Of a stretch of DNA of 64,000 nt, positions 25,829 through 35,512 are shown piece by piece. The first letter of the stretch is position 1. Every line of letters begins with the position of its first letter. The stretch is from Ottelia alismoides. Taxonomy: Eukaryota > Streptophyta > Magnoliopsida > Alismatales > Hydrocharitaceae. The stretch lies in assembly GCA_037367405.1 (NCBI GenBank), contig JAZKJV010010527.1:894171-958170 (forward strand). Reading direction: 5' to 3'. A program made the translations under genes and the position numbers. The notes below the pieces were generated by a model. It did no database searches, was not told where the DNA came from, and saw nothing but the letters and a program-made list of their open reading frames with translations.

Positions 25829-26052
25829 GTAGCTGATGAAACTCGATTTCATCACCTAAATTCTTCTTTTTTAACCCCCTTGCTTAAATGCGTGCCAATA
25901 AAAATCAGATAAAGTCTTGTGTTTATCAGAGTCTTGAAAAAATTAAAAATCACAAAAAAATTGTCAAAATTAAAATCATGGTGTTTTTAGCCTTAAAAAT
26001 AACCCTAAAAATATTTTGTGTCTTCAAATGATCTCATCTCCATTTTTTGTCA

Positions 26053-26095
26053 ACATGAAACTTGTAGATATCATTGAGATCTACAACTTTCATGT
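26053..26095 (+). repeat. LTR inverted repeat, element D 5' LTR
   Basis: Same 20-base-arm dyad as in F (12482-12524). The arms read ACATGAAACTTGTAGAT and ATCTACAACTTTCATGT around a short loop. The D 3' LTR copy (31870-31910) has lost bases at the loop side. Confidence 0.85.
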
Positions 26096-28650
26096 ATGAG
26101 TTTTCTCAAATTCGACCATTTGCTCTTCCATATCTCACCATCTTTCTCTGAAAATCTGATTGGGCACGTGGCCCATTCTGGTTGAGCCACGTGGCCTGGT
26201 CCCCTTGCCCTTGCCGCCCTCTCTTTCGGCCGTTGGATCTCTTCTTGATCCAACGGTCTGGCTATCTCCATGATCCCAGTCGTTTGATCGTTCTCTTGAG
26301 TCCATCCTCACCGCCCGCTAGCACCTCGTCCAGAACCCGCCACGTGGCACTCTGTGAGCCATTCAATCGCGCCCTTAACCCTCCATCTTAGCCGCTAACT
26401 CTGCATCAAGGATTGACCTTCCGATCTCAACTCAAGCCTTCATCACCACCGTCCGCTAACACTCTCACCAGAATGTGCCATGTGGTGACATCCTGGCCAT
26501 CCGATCATGCCGCCCTCGATCAGATCCAAGCCACTGGTTAGCGCCTCGCTCCCGGCTATTGGATCGCATGATCCAACGGCTTAGACACCTTCTCCTACCT
26601 CCCGGCCCCTTCTCTTTCCCACGTTCTCCATCTCTCTAACCCCCTTCGTCCTTCTCATTTTCTTGCCCACCATCCCCACCTTCTCTACGCACCAACCGCT
26701 CCAGGGTCTTCCCCACTCATCCACGATCCTCGCAGGCACTTCCATCATCCACGATTCCCTCTCTTTTGCTCCACGATCCCCATGCAATCCACGGCGACCA
26801 CCATCAGAAACCATCATCTTCGCCCTTCAAATACTCACTCGCCTCCGCCAGCCACAGTTGTCCACCTTTACGCGAGGGATCACCCAACAAGCCTCTGCTC
26901 CCTGGTGACAACGAGGGGGTGGCGAGGAGCACGAAGACGACCATCTCCTCCGGTGTTGATCCTTGGCCATGGTAGGCCAGGTCTGCAGTGGTTGAAGCCC
27001 CGCCAAGCTGCTCCCCATGGCTGGGAGAGTCTAGCGATGACTGGAGTGCCTTTGGCACTCAGCCCAAGCCGTCGTCGCTCCGCCCAACGACCAGGTAAGC
27101 TTCTCCGACCTCCTTTACATTTTATTGATTTTTGCTTAATTACTTAGGACGCTACACCCCTCTCCATACTCCATTGACCACCTCTTTAGCTTCGCCTCAC
27201 ATCCCCCGTTCACGCGCAACCTCCAACTACTTCTCCTCCTTCTTCATGCCTCGACCACCTTCGACCCATCTCCTCTCTGGTCGCCGGAGATGGAGCTCTG
27301 GTTCCTTCGCTTATCTTCGCTCATAGGGAACCCCACACCGCTCACACATGCCACCGCACGCTTCGGTTATTGTACTAACTCTGTAGGTACCCAAATTTTG
27401 CACTGACCGGAGCTCCATCGGAGCTAACTTCGTCGACCACGCTGCAGTCACCAGAGCTCCGATGGACTGATCCAGGAGGTCCGGAGTCTTCCCCGAGCTC
27501 CCAGCTACCTCGACGTTCATCAAGGGAGCTCCGGGGAGGTCTGTCATGTCCAAGATAGAGCGGAGGAGCTGGAACTCTTTCGCCGGAGCTCGAATCCCGC
27601 CGCCGCTTGCAGCTGAGGAAGGAGGAGCAAGCACCGTTGGATGCTCCTCCCCGGAGCTCATCCAATGGTGTAGGAGCCTCCACGTCGCCAACATCATGTA
27701 GCACAAGAGACGTCGGATCACCATGATCTGACGGATGACAGGGGCCCACGTGTCAGCTTCAGACGACCTCTGAGCCACATGACCGGACCTTTAGGTTCGG
27801 ATCTCCCGAGCCTATGCCAAGCCTCCCCAGAGCTTCGATCTACTCCGAGCCTGAGCCGAGCCTCGAGGCTGCCTGAGCCTCCTCCGAGCCTCTGCCGAGC
27901 CTGAGCTTCCTCCGAGCATGGAGAGCACGTGCACAACACGCGCCATCTGGGCAATTTGCATAGAGGCCACCCTACTTCTTCTAATTACATCCAGGTCCTG
28001 ATATCACGTGCAACACACGTGCGTAGTGGGTATTTTGCATTGACATCCTCACGAGTTTTTATAATTGCAAAAATACCCCTGTGCGTGTGGGTCATTTACA
28101 GGGAAGGTCCCGAACTTTTTTGTATTTGCATTTTAGTCCCTCCTAGGGACCTGTTTGTAGGTATCTTTCATGTTTTCTTTCAGTTATGCCCTTGTCTTCG
28201 TTTATGCATATCTTGAGCCTCGTAACTCCGATTGAGACGATTTCAGTGGCATTTTGAAGCTCTCTTTATTGTCTTCCTTATGGCATGCTTTTATTTTACA
28301 ATTGACACTACGGAATTTGACGTATTATTTTGTTGATTAAGTATCTTGATTTAAATGATTCTCATGCCTAATTTTTTTTCATGAATGAAGAGTGCTTTAT
28401 TCTTTGACACTGATTTCACTTGTATTTAAATAGCTCAAGTATTTATGGACTAGGGCATATTTTTCATTGCATTTCATCGCATATATTTGCATGATTAAAA
28501 TAAAAATATAAAAAAATGCATGTTTTATATTTGCTTGTTGCATTGTCTCGTCTTTTTGCATTGTTTGACCTATTATTCTCTAACTCAACACTTAATTAAT
28601 AATTAAAAATTTGAATAATCACGAGAGAGGCCCGTGTCCTTGAGTTCGAC

Positions 28651-28667
28651 CTTGGTTTCTTACCAAG
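28651..28667 (+). repeat. LTR 3'-end stem-loop, element D
   Basis: CTTGGT-TTCTT-ACCAAG, a perfect six-base stem, after TTCGAC. The 3' LTR copy at 46615-46631 is identical. B has CCTGGT-ACCAGG here, a compensatory change. Confidence 0.65.
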
Positions 28668-28808
28668 TAAAAATAAATTAACAACCATCTGATTTCATTG
28701 CCATATCTACGTTAGATGGTCTTTGATGGACCTAATCCAGCCCGGCTACGATGACATCTTAAGTGTTAATTCTACACCCTTAATGGGCTAAAATTACGAT
28801 TCGTCAAA

Positions 28809-28826
28809 TGACGCCGTTGCCGGGGA
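28809..28826 (+). promoter_or_regulatory. Primer-binding site of element D (tRNA-Asp type)
   Basis: TGACGCCGTTGCCGGGGA, one substitution from the perfect complement of the tRNA-Asp 3' end, two bases after the LTR. Confidence 0.9.
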
Positions 28827-29152
28827 CACAACTCATTTCTTGTATTATTTGGATTTTTATATATATAGTTAAGTGTTTCTTATATAGGTCAAATTTTCAT
28901 CTATATTGCATTGCAAAATTTTCTTTTCAATTGATCTCTAATCTTTGCTTTTGTGGCAGGGACCTTGGTTTTCAAGGAGGTGAGGAGCAGGCGCTTCCCG
29001 CTTTGAGGAGCCGCAGAAGCATACTTTGAGCAAATAGAAAAGAAAGAAAAAAATGCCCCGCATTTTTATTTCAGTTCATATACTTGTAATAATCGTCTTT
29101 ACAACGATCTTAAATCAAAGACTCGCGATTGTAAATGAACGAATGTGGTTGT

Positions 29153-29169
29153 GTGGGGATCGTCCCCAC
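29153..29169 (+). repeat. Leader hairpin, element D
   Basis: GTGGGGA-TCG-TCCCCAC, a perfect 7-bp stem, about 345 bases after the PBS. B and G have unrelated but equally GC-rich hairpins at a similar distance. Confidence 0.6.
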
Positions 29170-29939
29170 TTGAGTGTCGACCTAGGACCAGGCACGTGGC
29201 TCTTCGAGCTTATTTTATCATTCATTTCTTATGTGCTTGTTCGTAGGTAGGACACACTAAAAATATAGACGCACATAATCTCGCTTCATTTAGCCAGATT
29301 TAATAGACATTCTTCCCCGCTAATAGAAGAATGATTAGATGCGGCTTTTTGATCGACTTGCATACATGATTTTGGTTTTTAAAACAGCCCAAGTTTTCAC
29401 GTATTTTCGCCAAGTCACTGCATGTTTTATCGCTTAGCATAGATCATGGTTTTTTATCGAATACATGGTTTTTCTCGATTTCCCCTCCTAGCTTAATCAC
29501 CTAGGTTAATGGAAAATGGGAATGAGCGGTAGACGATGATTGCTTGAATTTTTGTTCTCACCTTAAATCAGTGACAACCTTAAGAAAAATAATTGGGACT
29601 ATTAATTGCAAGTCAACCTAAAATGGAGTAAAAAATTATTTTGGGAGAGCAACAACCTCGTGCGCAGTCGATTTAACTTAACATTTTTGTTGCCACATAT
29701 AAATAGAATGTTTTAATCACCAATAAAATCGACAAGATAATAAACCAACCTCGGTTGGCTTCATGTGTGAGTTGCTGAAATTGAAGGGTTTTGCATGCTT
29801 GATTGAGCCATGTTTGCTCCGACACCTTCCCCTGAGCCTTAGTCACTCCATTAATCACTGCAGATTCATCCACTCACTTGTATATCCATCCTTCTTCTTC
29901 GTTCACCTTGGGTCTCTCCCAACATCAAATTTCCATCTT

Positions 29940-30153
29940 TATACTTAGGCTAATCTCAGCCTAACTATGGGGGGGCCCGAGTCCCTGTGATTTTCTCCAC
30001 TCATCTTTCCTTGCCTTTATACTTCGGTTATTTCTAACCTAAGTATAGGGGGAGCCCCCTTGGTTCTCGTATATTTCTCTATATTTAAATGGACCTATGG
30101 ACTTGTATCATCTAGTGCTATGAGGACATAAAAAAGTTTAAATATAGGGGGGT
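29940..30153 (+). repeat. Hairpin/polypurine array of element D
   Basis: Hairpin 1 (29940-29969): TATACTTAGGCT, loop AATCTC, AGCCTAACTATG then GGGGGG. Hairpin 2 (30018-30047): TATACTTCGGTTA, loop TTTC, TAACCTAAGTATA then GGGGG. A final loop-less unit AAATATAGGGGGG ends near 30153. The loop-side stem bases (GGCT/AGCC, GGTTA/TAACC) differ from B yet still pair. Confidence 0.8.
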
Positions 30154-31150
30154 ATACCGTATATACAATCTACTTACATTAGCTATAATCTGAAAAATTC
30201 GACAAATTTAAAACTTTTTGGCTAAAGTAAAATCCTTTGAACTAAGTGGACTCAGTGGTTTTCAAGGCTTTTTCTATATTATGTTACATTATTTTTATAA
30301 AAATATTTTCGAAAATGATTTGAAAAATGAGTTTCTCTGGTTTTGAAAAATCTTTTGAAAATGTTTTGAAAATTTTTATTTCTGTGACATGGTATTGAAG
30401 TTTTCTTTTGATTTCAAGGAAAGTTGAGTCTAACCAGTGTGCTAAACATTAATTAAAAATCCCATAAAAATGAGAAAAATCCAAAAAATACTATAAGAGT
30501 CATTGGTGACTACTAAGCCCAAATAAGTAGCCGTGTTCAATGAGGGTTCGCCCTTAGCAGAGTGGGTGGTTTATAGGACATCGTGTAAGGCCCCGTCCTC
30601 AACTAACGGGCTCCAGCCTGTACTTACACCCATACTAGTTGAATGCATATGCATATACTTAATTGAGTTTAGGCAGTCCTAATATCTCTTGAAGCTTAAA
30701 AAAATGTGTGTGTTTTCGAATGAAGGAGTTGGATTAATCCTCTACAATCACACCCAGGATCTGAAATGTTCAAAAAAACTTGATTTTATGAGGACTTGAG
30801 ATTTTAGGTTAACCAGCCTTAGCCATCAAGGTCTTTGACTTGATCATCCACATTCCCCTAGATTTCTAGATTTGCATGCTATATTTCATGCTTAGTCTCA
30901 GACCATAAGAATATGATCAGCACATCACATGCACGACTGTGGTTTTGATGAGATGAGTTGATTCTTCACTTGAGGGACTAGGATGAGGGATTTGAGTCTT
31001 GATTTGATCTAATGATGCTCGAGGATGGGATAAAATCTTTGAAAGCTTCATGAAACCTGAGTGTTAGCAATTTTAGCCAGTATGAGAACTTGGTTCTTAT
31101 ACTAATCTCTTGACATTGACCTAAGTGCCAGGGTGTGAAATAAAAAAAAA

Positions 31151-31190
31151 TGTTGATCAGTTTGCGCCAACTCTTGGTAAAAGCAGTGGA
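31151..31190 (+). other. 40-base conserved block, element D copy
   Basis: One mismatch to F 21106-21145. It lies in the 3' tail about 700 bases before the LTR. No function known to me. Confidence 0.7.
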
Positions 31191-31860
31191 GCTTGCCAAA
31201 ATACTACAAATAAATGAAATGTCAAAGAAAATCTCTCATTCCACAAAGTAACATATCAAAGAGCTTCCACCAAAGGTGAGTGCTCCCAAACTTTTCAAAG
31301 TGTCCAATTGGACCACCGCTATTAGGACCAGGAGTCGGGCTTGCACCAAAAAAGGGCTCTGCATCGTAAATGCTACAAGTCCGGGTGTAGAAGGTACGAT
31401 AGGTACTCAAAAAAGACACACCCCGGTGTATTCCCAGGAAAACAAGTGCAGACGACTCCAACTTCTCTTGACGGACGCACTGATCAACACCAAAAAAATG
31501 TGTTGCGTAATAAGGCACTAAGAGAGGATCCGTGTTCCAATGAGAGGGAGAGAAGAAATGACACAATCCCATGCCCTCCATTACTGGCCTTCCATCTACA
31601 TTTTTAAGTCTGACAATCAAAGAGAAGGCGGACTAAACGCAAGATTTGATTTATTCCCTAGTGTTGAGGTTTTGGGTCCTTAGGAGAATTTCTCTGACCA
31701 AGACCTTGGGTGAAGTTTTGACTCTACTCTCGTGAACGCAGTCAACACTAATTATCATACCCTTAGTCTATATGTACATCAGAGAGAGTCTGGATAACTA
31801 GAGAAATTGGTTGCCTCTTGATTAAGGCTGAGTTGAGCTCTAAAATTTTGGACCTCTAAA

Positions 31861-33093
31861 TTTTTGTCAACATGAAACTTGTAGATCTCATTGATATACA
31901 ACTTTCATGTTTTGAGTTTTCTCAAATTCGGCCATTTGCTCCTCCATATCTCACCATCTTTCTCTGAATAAATCTGATTGGGCCACGTGGCCCGTTCTGG
32001 TTGAGCCACGTGGCCCGGTCCCCTTGCCCTTGCCGCCCTCTCTTTTGGCCATTGGATCTCTTCTTGATCCAACGGTCTGGCTATCTCCATGATCCCAGTC
32101 GTCCGGTCGTTCTCCTGAGTCCATCCTCACCGCCCGCTAGCAGCTCGTCCAGAACCCGCCACGTGTTACTCTGTGAGCCATTCAATCGCGCCCTTAACCC
32201 TCCATCTTAGCCGCTAACTCTGCATCAAGGATTGACCTTCCGATCTCAACTCAAGCCTTCATCACCACCGTCCGCTAACACTCTCAACAGAATGTGCCAT
32301 GTGGTGACATCCTGGCCATCCGATCATGCCGCCCTCGATCAGATCCAAGCCACTGGTTAGCGCCTCGCTCCCGGCTATTGGATCGCATGATCCAACGGCT
32401 TAGACACCTTCTCCTACCTCCCGACCCCTTCTCTTTCCCACGTTCTCCATCTCTCTAACCCCCTTCGTCCTTCTCATTTTCTTGCCCACCATCCCCACCT
32501 TCTCTACGCACCAACCGCTCCAGGGTCTTCCCCACTCATCCACGATCCTCGCAGGCACTTCCATCATCCACGATTCCCTCTCTTTTGCTTCAGGATCCCC
32601 ATGCAATCCACAACGGCCACCAACAGAAACCATCATCTTCGCCCTTCAAATACTCACCCCCCCTCCGCCAGCCACCACAATTGTCCACCTTTACGCGAGG
32701 GATCGCCTAGCAAGCATCCGCCCCTCGGTGATAGCGAGGGGGCGGCGAGGAGCGCGAAGATGGTCGTCTCCTCCGGTGTTGACTCCTGGCCATGGTAGGC
32801 CAAGTCTGCGGTGGTTGAAGCCCCGCCAAGTTGCTCCCCATGGCTGGGGGAGTCCAGCGATGACTGGAGTGCCTTTGGCACTCAACCCAAGCCGTCGTCG
32901 CTCTGCCCAACGACCATATAAGCTTCTCTGACCTCCTTTACATTTTTATTGATTTTGCTTAATTACTTAGGATTCTACACCCCTATCCATGCTCCATTGA
33001 CCTCCTCTTTAGCTTCGCCTTACATCCCCCTTTCACGCGTAACCTTCGACCACCCCTGCCTCCTTCTTCATGCCTCATCCACCTTCGACCCAT
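31861..33093 (+). repeat. 3' LTR of element D, first part, 5'-truncated
   Basis: Aligns with the 5' LTR from about 26046 onward, so about the first 213 bases and the preceding polypurine tract are missing. It runs to the B insertion. Length with the second part (2,765 bp) plus the missing piece agrees with the 5' LTR. Confidence 0.9.
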
Positions 33094-33996
33094 TGATGAA
33101 TACTCATTCATCACTCTTTATTCTTATATTTTAGCTACAAAAACCTTTGCAAATGCATGTAGATATGTGTAAATAGAAATAATTACCAAAAGCATGCATT
33201 GTGTAAAAACCTATAATTAGCATGTTTTTGTGCAAAAATAAAAGAATAAAGATTAAAAAGAAAAAGAGGGAAATATTTAGAATAAATATTGAGCAACCTA
33301 CCCCAAGGGAGGGCTCAGCATGAGCCTGACCGCATAAAATCCAAAGTAGAGGGAGATAGGGGCTTATGTGTGTAAATATCTATGTAAATAAAATAAAAGT
33401 ATTTTCCTCACAAAAATATGCTTGTAAATACTTGTACATATTTATAAGTATAAAAACAAGATAAAAAGAGAAAAATCAAAAGGAACAAAAAAATATATCA
33501 CTTTCACATTGTACATAGACTCACCTACATATTTATCTAGCCTTATAAATAAAATTAATTTTTATAATTTTGTAAATATTCTATGTAAATAAATTAAATA
33601 AAAACAATTAAAACAAAAAACAAAATAAAAATAATAAAATTAAAAATACAAAAACATATTGTAAATATACCATGTATATAAATATATATAGGTATTTATT
33701 TCACCTATGTATATAAATAACTAAAATAAAATATAAAATATTCAAAAATCACCAAAAACATTTCTTTTATTTTATTTTATCTCTTTTTGACTACTTCGTA
33801 GGCCGAGAGGCCAACCCGTGCTCCTCGTGATCGACCCTGGTCGCTATACCAGGTTAATCTAATAGCAGGACCGCTTTCGTGTTTTCAGTGATTTTATCTA
33901 TATTAGTAGTTCATTTTTCTTGATCGACATAGCCGAGTGATCGAGGTCGCAACGACCATCTAGATACCTTTGCCTTAGTCGCTTGGCTTGTCATCG
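33094..33996 (+). repeat. 5' LTR of element B (903 bp)
   Basis: Begins TGATGAATACTC and ends TCATCG (TTATCA in the 3' LTR). AT-rich throughout; it lacks the GC-rich block and CACGTG boxes of all the other LTRs here. Its outer parts align with the ends of the E LTR. A TATATAAATA-type sequence at about 33675-33690 could serve as a TATA box. Near its end is the stem CCTGGT/ACCAGG (33836-33853). Confidence 0.95.
33836..33853 (+). repeat. LTR 3'-end stem-loop, element B
   Basis: CCTGGT-CGCTAT-ACCAGG after ATCGAC. The 3' LTR copy (45073-45090) has one mismatch; E (about 62924-62940) also has one. D and G carry a different but self-consistent stem. Confidence 0.65.
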
Positions 33997-33999
33997 GAA

Positions 34000-34017
34000 T
34001 GGCGCCGTTGCCGGGGA
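34000..34017 (+). promoter_or_regulatory. Primer-binding site of element B (tRNA-Asp)
   Basis: TGGCGCCGTTGCCGGGGA is an exact complement of the 3' end (including CCA) expected of plant tRNA-Asp. This is the reference for the decayed sites in A, C, D, F and G. Confidence 0.95.
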
Positions 34018-35512
34018 GCACAGCTTAGTAGTTTTATTTTTATTTTCATTTTTGTTTTTGTGGCTTTTCGCGGCTCTTTCAGAGCTCGTGGATTTTTCGC
34101 GGCTTTTGTCTATATTTTATTTTTGTGTTATTTTTGTTTTATTTTATTTTATTTGTTTTTGTTGTGTTTTATTTTGAGTGTTTATTTTATTTTGTATTTT
34201 TGCATATATACCCTCACTTTCATTTTCATTTATTTTTCTTATTATTATTTGATTATTTCAGTCTGACCACTTGTCTCTGTTTCTTGCGAGGGCCCGAGGA
34301 CCGCGGAGGCGACTTTCGAGGAACCGACGCAACCGCAGGACTTGGAGGCGGCTCCCTTCAGTACGGAGTCGCAGGAGAGAGCGAGAGAGAGAGTTGAGTG
34401 GGTGAGGTTAGATTAGGTTTTATTTTGATTATTATTGTAATAATACAGGTACTCTCAGACTGGACTTGTGGACTCTTGGACTTAGCGGGTCTGTTTCGCC
34501 GAGCACCGGTGTGCTCGGGGGACCCTTAGGACTTTTTCGCGACTTTTTATGCGGTTTTGTTTTCTTTTCATTTTTTCTGCCTTTTCCGGTGTTTACGCGG
34601 TTTTTCATCGAGCCCCTAGACTTAGGATTTTCTCTTGCTTGTGCCGTAATTAGTAGGGTCCCCACACTTAATTATCTGCCTGTTCCTATAGTGCGCTTAA
34701 TTGGACCTACTAATAATCAATTAATAAAAATAATCGACTCATCTCCTTCGTAGCCTACGTGCCGCAGCCCACCCTGTAAAGCGCTTTCTCCTACCCCCGA
34801 TTTGTCGGGCAGAGGAGGGGTGGGCCAAGACCGGACCCTTTGGCTTGGAGGTCGGTGACCGATTAGACGGTTCTGCGAGTAGAAATTGCTGATCTAGGAC
34901 TCGGTTTTTCATCGCTGCATCATTTAGGTAGTTTACTTTCTGTCTTTACATTTATGCATGGATCATATTGCATGTAGAGTGCTGGAGACAGGTACGCCTT
35001 TCTGACTTTGCATGCATCATTGATTTATTGTGCATCGACTTTTTCGTCTTCTCCCCCCCATGTTTTGTATTAAATAACCAGGAGAACCGAAAAATTCATT
35101 AGGTGTTTGTTTTTATTTGAAAAATATTAAAAAGAAAAACCATAAAATTGGGACTGGTTAACACTATTGACCCTAAAGACACTTCACTCAAAAATTTGTT
35201 TTGGGGAGAGCAACCCCCTCATTGTTTGGTTTGGTTGCGCGAGAGAGTGACCCGCACCCTAGGTAGAGCCCTCCGGTGTTATTCCCGACTGATTACCGAC
35301 TTCTCCGTGCGGGCCAGTCGGTTGGGGTAGCATCGGGTATCCTAACAGGTCACGTAAGCGCTCTGATATCTTGTGTGTTCACCTAATAAAAATTGACAAG
35401 ATAATTTGACCGAGTTTTTACGGTCTTCAGCTCGCGTTGCGTTGGTGAACCGGGGGTTTGCATTCTGATCATAGTTTTTCCAGATCTCATCCGCATTACT
35501 CGCCAGATCAAG
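34018..35512 (+). other. Element B 5' leader
   Basis: About 1.5 kb without a supported gene. It contains a GC-rich hairpin (34498-34517), the TTGGGGAGAGCAAC segment (about 35199) and AAATTGACAAGATAA (about 35389), both kept in D and E. TTTTTCCAG at 35475-35483 resembles a 3' splice site 30 bases before the gag ATG; E has TTTGTTTCTAG in the matching place. Confidence 0.6.
34498..34517 (+). repeat. Leader hairpin, element B
   Basis: CCGAGCAC-CGGT-GTGCTCGG, a perfect 8-bp stem about 500 bases after the PBS. It could serve RNA dimerisation or packaging (inference from position only). Confidence 0.55.

Larger units (their letters stand above)
21841..25833 (-). mobile_element. Element C, left part (3' LTR and 3' half of interior)
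   Basis: Minus-strand relative of A, without gag-pol, interrupted at 25833 by D; it resumes at 46776. The GTAGC target duplication on both sides of D (25829-25833 and 46771-46775) proves the two parts were once joined. The left LTR is cut short where it meets F. Confidence 0.8.
25834..28806 (+). repeat. 5' LTR of element D (2,973 bp)
   Basis: Begins TGATGAAACTCG and ends TTCGTCA. Parts: short AT-rich start; inverted repeat (26053-26095); CACGTG boxes at 26165 and 26188; GC-rich, pyrimidine-rich block to about 27930; CACGTG boxes at 27926, 28005 and 28016; AT-rich 3' part with stem-loop at 28651-28667. Frames in the GC block (for example 26782-27147 or 27311-27778) recur in the 3' LTR but match no known protein and lie on both strands, so I do not call them genes. 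Confidence 0.9.
28827..31860 (+). other. Element D interior: leader and 3' region only
   Basis: Leader with a GC-rich hairpin (29153-29169) and conserved segments TTGGGAGAGCAAC (about 29641) and ATCGACAAGATAA (about 29727), both also in B and E upstream of gag. After about 29760 comes the 3' region: hairpin array (29940-30153), an AT tract of TTTTGAAAA units (about 30290-30400) and a tail matching F. Where gag-pol sits in B there is almost nothing, so leader and 3' region are joined directly. All open frames are short and unrecognised. Confidence 0.75.

Noticed and set aside
26581..27778. Open frames in the GC-rich block of the D LTR (for example 27311-27778 minus) as genes
   Set aside because: They lie inside an LTR, occur on both strands, recur in the 3' LTR with the same composition, and match no protein family I know.
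34000..34017. tRNA gene fragment
   Set aside because: Only the 3' end of tRNA-Asp is complementary, in antisense, next to an LTR; it is a primer-binding site.
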